DNA of 62,151 nucleotides from Gammaproteobacteria bacterium (GCA_021731145.1 JAKFXX010000016.1:1-62151), one strand, 5' to 3'; shown: positions 1 through 8,580, counted from the first letter of the stretch. Program-made: numbers and translations. The notes: generated from the sequence alone by a model not told the origin.

Positions 1-111
1 GCGGCCATAGCGAACGGGAACCACCCGATCCCATTTCGAACTCGGAAGTGAAACCGTTCAGCGCCAATGATAGTGTGGGAGTTCCCATGCGAAAGTAGGA
101 CACCGCCAGCC
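1..111 (+). rRNA. rrf: 5S ribosomal RNA, 5' end cut by window
   Basis: The first 111 bases match bacterial 5S rRNA: the GCGGCCATAGC start of helix I/II, the conserved CGAACTCGGAAGTGAAAC loop, and the GATAGTGTGGG and CATGCGAAAGTAGG segments. The closing strand CCGCCAGC at about 103-110 would pair with about six 5' bases lying outside the window. A terminator follows directly, so this is the end of an rrn operon whose 16S and 23S genes lie upstream. Confidence 0.95.
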
Positions 112-121
112 TTTATATTCG

Positions 122-157
122 AACCCCGATAGACGAAAGTTTATCGGGGTTTTCTTT
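122..157 (+). terminator. Rho-independent terminator of the rrn operon
   Basis: A stem AACCCCGATA (122-131) pairs with TATCGGGGTT (142-151) across a short GACGAAAGTT loop and is followed by TTCTTTT. It sits about 10 bases after the 5S rRNA. Confidence 0.9.
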
Positions 158-257
158 TGGGTGATATTTAACTCCAGCACTGTTGCCCGTCATTGGCAAT
201 GAAGATAGTGCCGGCATCTCATTTCAGATTCATGTCGGGCTGCGCGAGGGGGAACGT

Positions 258-1133
258 CTATTCCGATCTGGTCTCGGCGCTCGCTTCTGCTGTTTTATGG
301 GACCCATAACGATGAGCGTATAGCTTGGTGAATTCCGCGCCGAGAAAGAAGATTTGTGCGGAATAGTAGACCCACAGCAGCCCTGCAATCGCCGATCCCG
401 CCGCGCCGAATGCAGAGGTGAGGGGGGTGTTGGCGAGGTAGAGGGCGATCACCGATTTGCCGAGGGTAAACAGCAGTGCAGTGATCGCGGCGCCGATCCA
501 GACATCTTTCCAGGCGATTCTGATGTCGGGCAACAGTTTGTAGATGGCGGCGAACAGCACTGTGATGGTGCCGGAAAACAGGGCGAAATTCAGAACCGTT
601 ACCACATGGGTCTTTTCCGGCAGCAAATCGGTGTGTTGTTCAATCGCGGTGAGCGCGGTGCTCACCGCGAGGGACGCAAGCAGCAGCAGGCCGATGATTA
701 CAATCATGCCGAACGATAACAGCCGCGTTTCGAGCATGTCCAGCATGCCCCTGCTCGAAGGCACCCTGACGCCCCAGATGTGATCCAGACTGTTCTTGAG
801 TTCAACAAAGACCGTGGTTGCGGTAATGAACAATGTGGCCAGGCCCACTATCACTGTGGCAAGCCCTGCCATAGGGTTGCGGGCGCTTTCGATAATCGCC
901 TGGATGGTGGTGGCGCCCTGTTTGCCGATCAGTCCTTGGATCTGGGCGACGAGTTGCCCTTCCGCCGCTTGCTGGCCAAAAAAAACACCGGCGATGGCGA
1001 TGACGATGATCGATAGCGGCACCAGCGAAAACAGGGTGTAAAACGCCAGCGCCGCACCCATGCTCGGTGCCCGGTCGTCGAGCCAGGCGAGGAAGGTGTC
1101 GCGCAGCAGGTGCCATATTTCGTGGTAGGGCAT
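258..1133 (-). CDS. YihY/BrkB family inner membrane protein
   Basis: A 291-residue integral membrane protein of the YihY family (formerly mis-assigned as ribonuclease BN). Several long hydrophobic helices are visible, the first starting in the APSMGAALAFYTLFSL segment, which is typical of the family, and another in the VVGLATLFITATTVFVELK segment. The ATG at 1133 is preferred because the family begins just before this region. An in-frame TTG at 1148 would add five residues, and neither start has a clear ribosome binding site. The biochemical role of the family is unsettled. The gene is divergent from purD. Confidence 0.85.
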   Translation of the reverse strand: MPYHEIWHLLRDTFLAWLDDRAPSMGAALAFYTLFSLVPLSIIVIAIAGVFFGQQAAEGQLVAQIQGLIGKQGATTIQAIIESARNPMAGLATVIVGLATLFITATTVFVELKNSLDHIWGVRVPSSRGMLDMLETRLLSFGMIVIIGLLLLASLAVSTALTAIEQHTDLLPEKTHVVTVLNFALFSGTITVLFAAIYKLLPDIRIAWKDVWIGAAITALLFTLGKSVIALYLANTPLTSAFGAAGSAIAGLLWVYYSAQIFFLGAEFTKLYAHRYGSHKTAEASAETRSE

Positions 1134-1170
1134 AGGGGGGATTATCAATCGCTGTTTTTAGGATTATAGA

Positions 1171-1190
1171 TCATCTGCGGGTTCAGATGA
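1171..1190. repeat. Short inverted repeat in the yihY/purD divergent region
   Basis: TCATCTG (1171-1177) and CAGATGA (1184-1190) form a perfect 7 bp inverted repeat with a 6-base spacer in the only intergenic space between the divergent genes. It could be an operator or may have no function. There is no T-run. Confidence 0.35.
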
Positions 1191-1290
1191 CCTGGAATAG
1201 TCTGATAGGTTATCCTTGCACATCCAAAATACAAATGGTTTTTCCTGGCTGCACGGGTACGGCGGCGGGTGTTTATGCAAGGGCAGGATA

Positions 1291-2577
1291 ATGAAAGTTT
1301 TAATCATCGGTAACGGCGGGCGTGAGCACGCGCTGGCGTGGAAAGCGGCGCAGTCCGCCAGCGTAGAGCAGGTGTATGTCGCGCCCGGCAATGCTGGCAC
1401 AGCGCGCGAGCCGAAGGTAGAGAATGTAGCGATTGCAGTGGATGACATTGCAAGGTTGCTGGCCTTTGCGCGGGATAACAATATCGGGTTGACCATTGTC
1501 GGTCCCGAGGTGCCGCTGGTGCTGGGGGTGGTGGACGCCTTCCGCACTGACGGGCTGCGCTGTTTCGGACCCACGCAGCAGGCCGCGCAACTGGAGGGCT
1601 CCAAGGCTTTTGCCAAGGATTTCATGGCGCGCCATGAAATCCCCACGGCAGCCTATGGCAAATTCACCGATGTGACAGAAGCCATTGCCTATATCCACCA
1701 GCTAGGCGCACCTTTGGTGGTCAAGGCCGATGGCCTGGCGGCGGGCAAGGGCGTGATCATCGCCCAGACCATTGAGCAGGCCATCGATGCGGTGCGCGAT
1801 ATGCTGGCGGGCAATGCCTTCGGCGCGGCGGGCCATCGGGTGGTGATCGAGGAATATTTACAGGGTGAGGAAGCCAGCTTTATCGTCATGGTGGACGGCG
1901 AGCACATCCTGCCACTCGCCACCTCGCAGGATCACAAGGCGCGCGACAACGGTGACCACGGCCCCAATACCGGCGGCATGGGCGCCTATTCCCCTGCTCC
2001 GGTAGTGACGCCGGAAATCCACGCGCGCATCATGCGCGAGGTGATCGAACCCACGGTGCGTGGCATGGCGCAGGAAGGTGTGCCCTATACCGGCTTTCTC
2101 TATGCCGGCGTGATGATTGCCCCCGACGGCACTCCCAAGACGCTCGAATTTAATTGCCGCTTTGGCGACCCGGAGACGCAGCCGGTGATGATGCGGCTGC
2201 GCTCGGATCTGGTGGCATTGTGCGAGGCGGCGCTTGATGGGCGTCTGGACCAAGTGCAGGCTGAATGGGACTCGCGCCCCGCGCTGGGCGTGGTGCTCGC
2301 GGCGGGTGGTTACCCGGACGACTATCGCAAGGGCGATGTGATCTTCGGCCTGAATAAAAAAGAGCCGGACGACAGCAAAATCTTCTACGCCGGTGCTACG
2401 GAAAGTCACGGTGATGTCATCACGGCGGGGGGGCGGGTGTTGTGCGTCTGCGCGCTTGGCTCCAACGTTTCCGAGGCCCAGGCGCGTGCGTATAACCTTG
2501 TGCAACAGGTCTCCTGGAAGGATATGTATTACCGCACCGATATAGGTTATCGCGCCATGGCGCGCGAAAAGCCTTGA
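1291..2577 (+). CDS. purD: Phosphoribosylamine-glycine ligase
   Basis: PurD joins glycine to 5-phosphoribosylamine using ATP, the second step of purine biosynthesis in the cytosol. The 428-residue product starts with the typical KVLIIGNGGREHALAWK and carries the ATP-grasp signatures VVKADGLAAGKGV and the GGMGAYSPAP and FNCRFGDPETQ segments. The ATG at 1291 follows AGGGCAGGATA, which supplies a Shine-Dalgarno sequence; reading frame upstream of it is open but not PurD-like. The next gene, tsaC, starts at a TTG overlapping the purD stop, so the two are probably translationally coupled. Confidence 0.97.
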   Translation: MKVLIIGNGGREHALAWKAAQSASVEQVYVAPGNAGTAREPKVENVAIAVDDIARLLAFARDNNIGLTIVGPEVPLVLGVVDAFRTDGLRCFGPTQQAAQLEGSKAFAKDFMARHEIPTAAYGKFTDVTEAIAYIHQLGAPLVVKADGLAAGKGVIIAQTIEQAIDAVRDMLAGNAFGAAGHRVVIEEYLQGEEASFIVMVDGEHILPLATSQDHKARDNGDHGPNTGGMGAYSPAPVVTPEIHARIMREVIEPTVRGMAQEGVPYTGFLYAGVMIAPDGTPKTLEFNCRFGDPETQPVMMRLRSDLVALCEAALDGRLDQVQAEWDSRPALGVVLAAGGYPDDYRKGDVIFGLNKKEPDDSKIFYAGATESHGDVITAGGRVLCVCALGSNVSEAQARAYNLVQQVSWKDMYYRTDIGYRAMAREKP

Positions 2578-3131
2578 GTTTCTGGCGTCTCAAACAAGCC
2601 GCGCGCGAACTGCGCCAGGGCGGGGTCATCGCCTATCCCACCGAGGCGGTGTACGGTCTGGGGTGCGACCCGCTCAATGCGCAAGCGGTGCTGCGCCTGC
2701 TGACGCTGAAAAATCGCCCCATGGAAAAGGGGTTGATTCTGATCGCCAGCGACTTCCAGCAACTCACGCCGTTTGTTTGCCCGCTCGATCCCGCCATCAT
2801 GGACAAAATCGGCCACACCTGGCCTGGCCCCGTCACCTGGCTGCTGCCCGCTACACCCGAAACCCCGGTCTGGCTGCGCGGCGCACACGACACCTTGGCG
2901 GTGCGTGTTACCGCCCACCCGCAGGCGGCGGCGCTGTGCAGGGCATTCGGCGGCGCTATTGTCTCCACGAGCGCCAATCCGGGCGGACGCAAACCCGCGC
3001 GCAACGCCTTGCAGGTGCGCGGGTATTTCGGTGAGTCCATTGATTGCATCCTGTCCGGCGCGATAGGCCCTCGGAGAAAGCCCAGCGAGATCCGCGATGC
3101 CTCAACCGGCAAGATTGTCCGGCCGGGGTAG
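2574..3131 (+). CDS. tsaC: Threonylcarbamoyl-AMP synthase (Sua5/YciO/YrdC family)
   Basis: This 185-residue YrdC-type protein makes threonylcarbamoyl-AMP from threonine, bicarbonate and ATP for the t6A37 modification of ANN-decoding tRNAs. Family signs are GVIAYPTEAVYGLGCDP near the N-terminus, the LTLKNRPMEKGLI lysine-arginine segment, PGPVTWLLP, and VSTSANPGG. The length fits the short TsaC form without the Sua5 C-terminal domain. The TTG start at 2574 overlaps the purD TGA. Confidence 0.93.
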   Translation: MSFWRLKQAARELRQGGVIAYPTEAVYGLGCDPLNAQAVLRLLTLKNRPMEKGLILIASDFQQLTPFVCPLDPAIMDKIGHTWPGPVTWLLPATPETPVWLRGAHDTLAVRVTAHPQAAALCRAFGGAIVSTSANPGGRKPARNALQVRGYFGESIDCILSGAIGPRRKPSEIRDASTGKIVRPG

Positions 3132-3162
3132 ATGTGCTATTCCCTGCCGTTTTTAGGTCCGT

Positions 3163-3966
3163 TCACTCCGCCCACCCTGGCACATGGCGGCGCGCTGTGC
3201 GCAGTTCGGCATCGAGGACTTTGTAGCCGGGTTCTTTTTTTTCCACCAGCGCCCAAAACTTCGACGAATGATTGAGCTGGACGGTATGACACAGCTCATG
3301 GACAAGCACGCAACGCACCAGGGGTGCGGGCAGGAACAGCAGCTTATAGTTGAGATTGATATTTTTTTGGCGGGAGCAACTTCCCCAACGGGTCTTTTGC
3401 CCTCGGATACGCGCTTGGCGAAAGGATAAGCCGGTTTCACGGCTGATCTGCTCCAGCCAGGGCCGCAGATGAGTCTGGCCTTTTTCCGCCAGCCACCGCC
3501 GCAGCACGGACTTGCACAAGGAAGCATTGTCCACTGCGCCACGCACTACCAGCCGTGCATCGTGACTTTGCGACAATGTTACGCGGTTTGAATCAACGGC
3601 CTGGTATTCGACCTGCCAGATCTCATCAATGGCATGTAGCGTTATCGTGTCGGGAAGGGTGTCGTGGGCGTTAGGTACTAGCCATTGCCGTTGTTCATTG
3701 ACCCGTTGCAGGGTCTTGTTAATCCATGCCTGTTTCTCATGCACCAGGGCCGGAATGCGCCGGTGATCAAAGCCGCGCGGCACCACCACTTCCACCAGCC
3801 CCAGCGGCGAAATCTTCAGGCAGACGCGCATTGCCTTGGCACTTTCCCGAATGGAGTATGCGGTTGGCTCTTTCGAGAGTATGGCCGCTCTCTGGCATCC
3901 TGCCATCGCGGCACTCGTGCATCCATGCACATCGGATGCACGAGGTAGAGCAATTGCCGGAATCAT
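3163..3966 (-). CDS. YgjP-type (M48-like/DUF45) metallopeptidase domain protein
   Basis: The product has the YgjP/DUF45 architecture: a YSIRESAKAMRVCLKIS strand region, the TRWGSCS motif, and a zinc-binding HELCH motif followed by NHSSKFW. Substrate is unknown for the family. The ATG at 3966 lies two bases after the stop of the upstream cytochrome gene and gives 267 residues; the recognisable domain starts only near residue 38. Residues 9-25 are encoded by a copy of a dispersed hairpin repeat (3894-3940), so the annotated N-terminus may be repeat-derived and the true start may lie further in. Confidence 0.8.
   Translation of the reverse strand: MIPAIALPRASDVHGCTSAAMAGCQRAAILSKEPTAYSIRESAKAMRVCLKISPLGLVEVVVPRGFDHRRIPALVHEKQAWINKTLQRVNEQRQWLVPNAHDTLPDTITLHAIDEIWQVEYQAVDSNRVTLSQSHDARLVVRGAVDNASLCKSVLRRWLAEKGQTHLRPWLEQISRETGLSFRQARIRGQKTRWGSCSRQKNINLNYKLLFLPAPLVRCVLVHELCHTVQLNHSSKFWALVEKKEPGYKVLDAELRTARRHVPGWAE
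3894..3940 (+). repeat. Dispersed hairpin repeat, copy 1
   Basis: The element begins GGCATCCTGCC, continues GCGGCACT, and contains the central hairpin GTGCA-TCCA-TGCAC, ending in CGGATGCA. It aligns with the tandem copies at 18076-18177 and with 20729-20790. The central stem differs between copies but stays paired. It lies inside the 5' end of the YgjP-type gene. Confidence 0.7.
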
Positions 3967-3968
3967 TA

Positions 3969-5300
3969 CTACCGCAGCGCCTCGCGTGGATGCTTGATCT
4001 TCGGCCAATAGGTGTCGACATTGAACGATGGGCTATGGGCTGGAGTGTGGCATTGCGCGCACATCTTTTCGCGCGGCCAATCGGCGTTTCCTACAGGCTT
4101 CACGCCACTTGATGCAGCGTGCGCCTGGGCAGGGCCATGGCAGGACTCGCACTGCACATTGCTCAGATTGCCGGTAGTGTCGTCGTCGATGAAGCCGCCG
4201 GGCTTGTTGAACCCCACGGTGTGACAGACGATGCAGTTGGGATCAAATGCCTTGTTGACCCGGCGCAGCGTGCCATAGGCATGGGCGTGACGGCTGGCGT
4301 GCCAGATCTTGTGCTGCTCGCCATGGCAGCTTTGGCAGGCTTGCGCCCCCGCATATGGGCTCTCCCCCGCCTGCTGCGCCTTGGTGATCTTTACGCTCTT
4401 TTGGTAATCCGCCTCGACCTGGGTGTTGTATTGCTTGTACCAGGCCTTCAGGCGCGGCGCATCGGGGGTGGTTTTGGGCAGCGGGATGATCTTGTGCTTC
4501 CAGGACTGAATCGCCCCTGCGCTGTCCAGCGCGATGTCGAGCCGTCCCAGGCGCATGCCGCGCGACCCCGGTTGCAACACCAGTGTGTTGTCCACCTTTT
4601 TCGGTTCGCTGTATTTTTCGTAGGCGGAGCGGATCAGCAGGATGTCCACCTGCTGTAACGGCAACAGACGGCGCGCGTCATCCGGCGTCAACGTGGTGGC
4701 CAGCACCGTGAGCGTACCGCTTTGTTTGGCGTGTTGCAGGGCTTGGGCCAGTGCCTCGCCGTCGCTGCCCGGCGCTGTCATCGTGTGGCTTCCTCCCATC
4801 TGCTGGAGGGGCGACTCACGGGGGTCTATCCAGCTAAAAAAGGCCAGTGTCCTGCCGTTGCGCGTGATGTTCCGTTCAGTCTGGAAGGTGGCACCACTCC
4901 AGTTGCTCGCCACCCACGGCAGCGTGTCATGCGTGATGAAATCCGTGCCGTAGGCGAGATCGGCCCATTGCACGCCAATGGCGTCATAATTGAGCGTCTT
5001 GACGCCCTTGAGTATGTATTCCCCGGTGAGACGGTCATGCACCGACTCGCTGCGCATGAAACCACCGGACGAGATCAGGAACAGGCCCGGTTTTTCCTTG
5101 CGCAAACGGTCAATCATGGTGGCCTGACGCCGGATGCCGCCAAAATCCCCCTCCAGACTGCACCCGCAGGGCTCCAGCTCGCCGTCGAGATTGCCGGTGT
5201 AGATGAGGGTGATGCCGTTCTTCCCCGCTGTGGCGGCCTGGCTGCTGAACAGCAGCACAAATGCCAGCCCGAAGAAGATAGCCATGACGCTTTTTTTCAT
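3969..5300 (-). CDS. UshA-like domain fused to tetraheme cytochrome c
   Basis: A 443-residue exported protein. Residues 1-26 form a signal peptide (MKKSVMAIFF start, cleavage near ATA-GKN). The N-terminal half resembles UshA/5'-nucleotidase-type metallophosphatases, with the opening LIYTGNLDGELEPCGC and FLISSGG segments, but it lacks an obvious full set of metal ligands. The C-terminal part has four heme-binding motifs, CQSCH (322), CIVCH (356), CESCH (384) and CAQCH (414). It is probably a periplasmic electron-transfer or sensor protein; the reaction is unknown. The start at 5300 is chosen for the signal peptide. It lies between the DUF1566 gene and the YgjP-type gene on the same strand. Confidence 0.85.
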   Translation of the reverse strand: MKKSVMAIFFGLAFVLLFSSQAATAGKNGITLIYTGNLDGELEPCGCSLEGDFGGIRRQATMIDRLRKEKPGLFLISSGGFMRSESVHDRLTGEYILKGVKTLNYDAIGVQWADLAYGTDFITHDTLPWVASNWSGATFQTERNITRNGRTLAFFSWIDPRESPLQQMGGSHTMTAPGSDGEALAQALQHAKQSGTLTVLATTLTPDDARRLLPLQQVDILLIRSAYEKYSEPKKVDNTLVLQPGSRGMRLGRLDIALDSAGAIQSWKHKIIPLPKTTPDAPRLKAWYKQYNTQVEADYQKSVKITKAQQAGESPYAGAQACQSCHGEQHKIWHASRHAHAYGTLRRVNKAFDPNCIVCHTVGFNKPGGFIDDDTTGNLSNVQCESCHGPAQAHAASSGVKPVGNADWPREKMCAQCHTPAHSPSFNVDTYWPKIKHPREALR

Positions 5301-5385
5301 GATGTTCCCGCAACCCAAGAGTTAGAGCCCTATCAGCCAGTCACTCTATTATCGGTGTTAACGGCGGGGGAGGGAAGGGAGGCGA

Positions 5386-5925
5386 TTAGTGTTGTGTGCC
5401 TTTTCCGCCACGCACCAAGCGAACGAAGCGTGCTTCCCCTTTGTCACCGGGAGTTGCGCCCTCCGGGCCGAAACTCAGGATATAGGCGTCATTGTCAAAG
5501 CCCTTGCGCGGGGTGGCGGACCAGAACGGGGCGGCGGGGGTGGCCGGGAAGAGCGTCAGGTTGATGCGGGGATCAGTGCATTGCCGCTCCGCGATCATGG
5601 CCAGTTCGGGGATGTGGGGGACGCGCCAGTCGCCATGCTTTGCATAGCCCCCCTTTTTGTTGAGTTGATTGGCCGCGTCCAGGGCGCCCTGCCAGGTATA
5701 GCCGCCCGGCGTGCCCTTGCACGTCGCGCCATCCCAGCTTTGATCCAGCGCGCAACGCATCCAGGTCAGCCCCGACTGGCTATCGGTTAGCGTGCCATCA
5801 CCATTATCCTTGAAGCGCTCGGTGGGTGTGGACATGGGACGGGACCCAGTATCGCAGGTGTAACTCCAAGCTGGCGCAGCACAAGCCATTGCCGCGCACA
5901 GAAAAAAAAAGTGTTTTGCCGCCAT
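5386..5925 (-). CDS. Exported DUF1566 (Lcl C-terminal-like) domain protein
   Basis: The 179-residue product starts with a signal peptide (MAAKHFFFLCAAMACAAPAWS) and then shows the DUF1566 pattern: RFKDNGDGTLTDSQSGLTWM, the WQGALDAANQLN helix, GDWRVPHIPELAMI, and FWSATPRKG near the end. Such domains occur in secreted and surface proteins with no single known function. AAGGAG precedes the ATG at 5925 at good spacing. It is part of the minus-strand run of exported proteins from 7516 to 3163, 75 bases after the cytochrome gene. Confidence 0.85.
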   Translation of the reverse strand: MAAKHFFFLCAAMACAAPAWSYTCDTGSRPMSTPTERFKDNGDGTLTDSQSGLTWMRCALDQSWDGATCKGTPGGYTWQGALDAANQLNKKGGYAKHGDWRVPHIPELAMIAERQCTDPRINLTLFPATPAAPFWSATPRKGFDNDAYILSFGPEGATPGDKGEARFVRLVRGGKGTQH

Positions 5926-6004
5926 AATCCGACTCCTTGGTGTTTTGTTCTTCAAGAAAAAGGCCGCCCCAGGTTGAAGCGGGCGGCCTCTTGGTTTGGC
6001 AGGA

Positions 6005-6487
6005 TTATGGATAGCCCGCGCCGCTACGCACTTCGACCGGCGGATGCTGCCTGGTATTCTCGCCTGGTTTGAGCTTGAAGCCACGGTGCATGTAGAAGGA
6101 ATAGGCCTCCAGCGCCTTCATTTCCTTGCTGTTGGCGTCCAGCGCCTGTCCTTCCAGCGGCACCTGAATGCACCAGTTGATCATATCGCGCAGCGGAATC
6201 ACCTGTCCCAGATTGGCCTGCCACTTGGGGAAGGTGTGGGGGTTGGACGCCGCCGCATCCGGGTGGCAATTGGCGCAGGCCAGCCCGTTCTTGCCGAGCT
6301 TGGCGCTATGCCACAGGTCATCCCCCTCCTTTACAGTTGCCATAAGGTCTTTGTATTGGGCGGCCAGCTCGTCCTGGGTAAACGGTTTTCTGGCCTGCGC
6401 GGGTTCGATGGCAAGAAAGGCAAAGGAGACGATAGCAACAGTGGTGCCGGTGAACGTGAATAAACGGCTTTTGATATTTGATTTCAT
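6005..6487 (-). CDS. Periplasmic monoheme cytochrome c
   Basis: The 160-residue product has a signal peptide ending near residue 32 (AQA-RKP) and one heme motif, CANCH at 71-75, followed by a pattern (PKWQANLGQVIPLRDMINWC, then MKALEAYSFYM) like SoxA/TsdA-class cytochrome domains. The substrate is not evident. AAGGAGG is 7 bases before the ATG at 6487; an ATG six bases earlier is too close to it. The gene follows the metallophosphoesterase by 12 bases and is almost certainly co-transcribed with it. Confidence 0.88.
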   Translation of the reverse strand: MKSNIKSRLFTFTGTTVAIVSFAFLAIEPAQARKPFTQDELAAQYKDLMATVKEGDDLWHSAKLGKNGLACANCHPDAAASNPHTFPKWQANLGQVIPLRDMINWCIQVPLEGQALDANSKEMKALEAYSFYMHRGFKLKPGENTRQHPPVEVRSGAGYP

Positions 6488-6499
6488 TGACATGCCTCC

Positions 6500-7516
6500 T
6501 TAAAGTTTCACGCCTTTCTTGACGCCTTCCGGCAGTAGATCCGCCCACGCATCATAGTGCAGCGCACCGCTGAACTCCTTTTCCAGGTCGATGTATTGCG
6601 TACCCAGGCCGTCCAGAATGTCGCCTGGATCGACGCGATTCATCTTGATGTCGGGGAAGGGCAGCTCGATGCCAGGGTAGGGCCAGGGCCAGGAGGTAGA
6701 CAGGGTGCCGATGGAGGACAGGTTGCCTATCCGGTTATACACTACCTGATGCACGTGACCGTGGAACGCCATCACCCGCTCGAAGCCGGAAAGAATCTCG
6801 CGGATTTGCGGCGCGTCCTCGGTTTGAAAGTTCCAGCGCGGGTAATAATCCCACAACGGCGAATGAGTGAAGACAACCACCGGGGTATCGGGCTTCAGTT
6901 TTTTAACGTCTTTCTTCAACCATTCAAGCTGCTCTTCACGGACGCCCCACAGGCCGCAATGATGGCACTCCAGTTCTTCCATGAAGCCCATTCTTTCATC
7001 CGGCGTCAGACCCTTCATCGTCCAGAAATCGCGCACCAGAATAGAGTTCATGCCGATGAAGTGAACCCCTTTGTGATCGAAGGACCACGTCGGACTGCCG
7101 AACATATCACGCCATGCCTGACCCATGTCCAGATACCAGTCGTGTTCGCCGGGGATAACCTTGAGTGGCACTTTCAGCTTGGAGAGTATTCGCTTACCCT
7201 TCTCCAGCTCCGCACGCTTGCCTGATTGGCCGATGTCGCCGAGATAGACGACAAAATCCGGCAGGGGATTCATGTTGTTGACGTCATCGACAGCCTTTTT
7301 CAGGATGCCGTCGAACTTGTGGTCAGGGATGTCGTAGAGATGTGCATCGGTCAGAATCGCAAACCGGAACGGTGTAAGCCGGCTGTTGCCCGCCGCCTCC
7401 GCGACCTGCACCATGCCGAAGGAAACCCCCGCAGCGCTGGCTACCAGCGTCGCCAGCCCCGCCTTGCCCGTGATGCCCAAAAATTCCCTTCGATTCATTT
7501 TGCTGAAATCAGTCAT
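6500..7516 (-). CDS. Tat-exported calcineurin-like metallophosphoesterase
   Basis: A 338-residue protein with a twin-arginine signal (NRREFLGITGKAGLATL). The metal-binding motifs of the superfamily follow in order: LTDAHLYD, YLGDIGQSG, GEHDW (a variant of GNHD), THSPLW and FHGHVHQ. It should act as a phosphatase or phosphodiesterase in the periplasm; the Tat signal suggests that it folds and binds its metals before export. GAGGAGG precedes the ATG. It is the first gene of a probable operon with the cytochrome and DUF1566 genes. Substrate unknown. Confidence 0.9.
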   Translation of the reverse strand: MTDFSKMNRREFLGITGKAGLATLVASAAGVSFGMVQVAEAAGNSRLTPFRFAILTDAHLYDIPDHKFDGILKKAVDDVNNMNPLPDFVVYLGDIGQSGKRAELEKGKRILSKLKVPLKVIPGEHDWYLDMGQAWRDMFGSPTWSFDHKGVHFIGMNSILVRDFWTMKGLTPDERMGFMEELECHHCGLWGVREEQLEWLKKDVKKLKPDTPVVVFTHSPLWDYYPRWNFQTEDAPQIREILSGFERVMAFHGHVHQVVYNRIGNLSSIGTLSTSWPWPYPGIELPFPDIKMNRVDPGDILDGLGTQYIDLEKEFSGALHYDAWADLLPEGVKKGVKL

Positions 7517-7754
7517 TGCAGTGCTCCTCCTCTATGCTGTGGGGTGTAAATCCGTTTTCGGCATCTTTGTGTTTAATCTTTAGTCTTGGTCTTAATCTAT
7601 ATATATTTTTCATCGAAAAACAGTGATGCCACCACCGCTCTATCTTGGGGTAGATGATGGTGAAAAAATGTTCCGGCAAGTTGTTGAGCCCGCCGAACCC
7701 ATTAGAGGAACCTCTGATTTATTCAAAGTCTCCTAAAATTAAGTGCGGTTTTGA

Positions 7755-8447
7755 CTATACGCTTTTTTTGCCGGTCGTCAATAAACCATCAAAAGTCGCA
7801 ATCTGCCTATGTCCCGCCGCCGCATCCAGGGCACCTTCGCGTACCAGCCACACCGTCTGCATCCCCGCCGCGTGAGCCGCATCGAGCTCTTCCTTGATGT
7901 CGGAGAGGAACAGGATTTCGCTGGGATCGGTGTCGATGGCCTCTGCGATGGCGTGATAGGAGGCCACCTCTCGTTTGTTGCCAACTGTGGTGTCGAAATA
8001 CCCGGAAAATAGCGGCGTCAGGTCGCCAAATCCGGTGTGTGCGAAAAGCAGTTTTTGTGCATGAACGGAGCCGGAGGAATAGACACAAAGCCTTATGCCC
8101 TGCCCGTGCCATGCTTTGAGATTGCGCACGGCGTCTTCATAGACATGGCCCTTGAATGCGCCACGCCGGTAGCCGTCCTCCCAGATCATCCCCTGCAGAG
8201 CCTTGAGGGGAGTGATCTTTTTGTCCTCATCAATCCAACGGATGAGTTGCTCGGTGATCTGGTTGTCGCTGAAGTCGCGCTCCACAATATGCGTTACATC
8301 GTTCAGCAGCGTGCGCACTGCCGCATCATGCGCATGATCGCGCACAAAATCCGCCATGCGTTCCCTGGCATAGGGAAAGAGCACATCTTTCACGAAGGAC
8401 AGTGAGGAGGTAGTGCCTTCGATGTCGGTGAGGATGGCTTTGATCAT
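7755..8447 (-). CDS. mtnC: Acireductone synthase (enolase-phosphatase E1)
   Basis: MtnC enolises and dephosphorylates 2,3-diketo-5-methylthiopentyl-1-phosphate in methionine salvage. The 230-residue HAD-family product begins with the diagnostic IKAILTDIEGTTSSLSFVKDVLFPYA (the nucleophile Asp is in TDIEGTT), and has VYSSGSVHAQKLLF and FLSDIKEELDAA. No other methionine-salvage gene is in the window. An 11 bp inverted repeat lies in the upstream region (8452-8537). Confidence 0.95.
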   Translation of the reverse strand: MIKAILTDIEGTTSSLSFVKDVLFPYARERMADFVRDHAHDAAVRTLLNDVTHIVERDFSDNQITEQLIRWIDEDKKITPLKALQGMIWEDGYRRGAFKGHVYEDAVRNLKAWHGQGIRLCVYSSGSVHAQKLLFAHTGFGDLTPLFSGYFDTTVGNKREVASYHAIAEAIDTDPSEILFLSDIKEELDAAHAAGMQTVWLVREGALDAAAGHRQIATFDGLLTTGKKSV

Positions 8448-8451
8448 CGGT

Positions 8452-8537
8452 GATTCCTGAATTTCAAAATGACGGATACGGACATTTTTGCAGCAGCGCA
8501 GCTATTTGCAAAGTTTTTAGCAAGTCATTCAGGAATC
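8452..8537. repeat. Spaced inverted repeat upstream of mtnC
   Basis: GATTCCTGAAT (8452-8462) and ATTCAGGAATC (8527-8537) are perfect 11 bp complements separated by 64 bases, directly before the mtnC start. They could close a long stem in an mtnC leader. I do not recognise a known riboswitch between them. Confidence 0.45.
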
Positions 8538-8580
8538 GGCGGAACTTCACCCGCTTGGGTGCGTCGCCGGATTGAAAAAA

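Noticed and set aside
3969-5300. Selenocysteine in the UshA-like protein.
   Set aside because: The relevant positions are ordinary Cys codons and there is no in-frame TGA.
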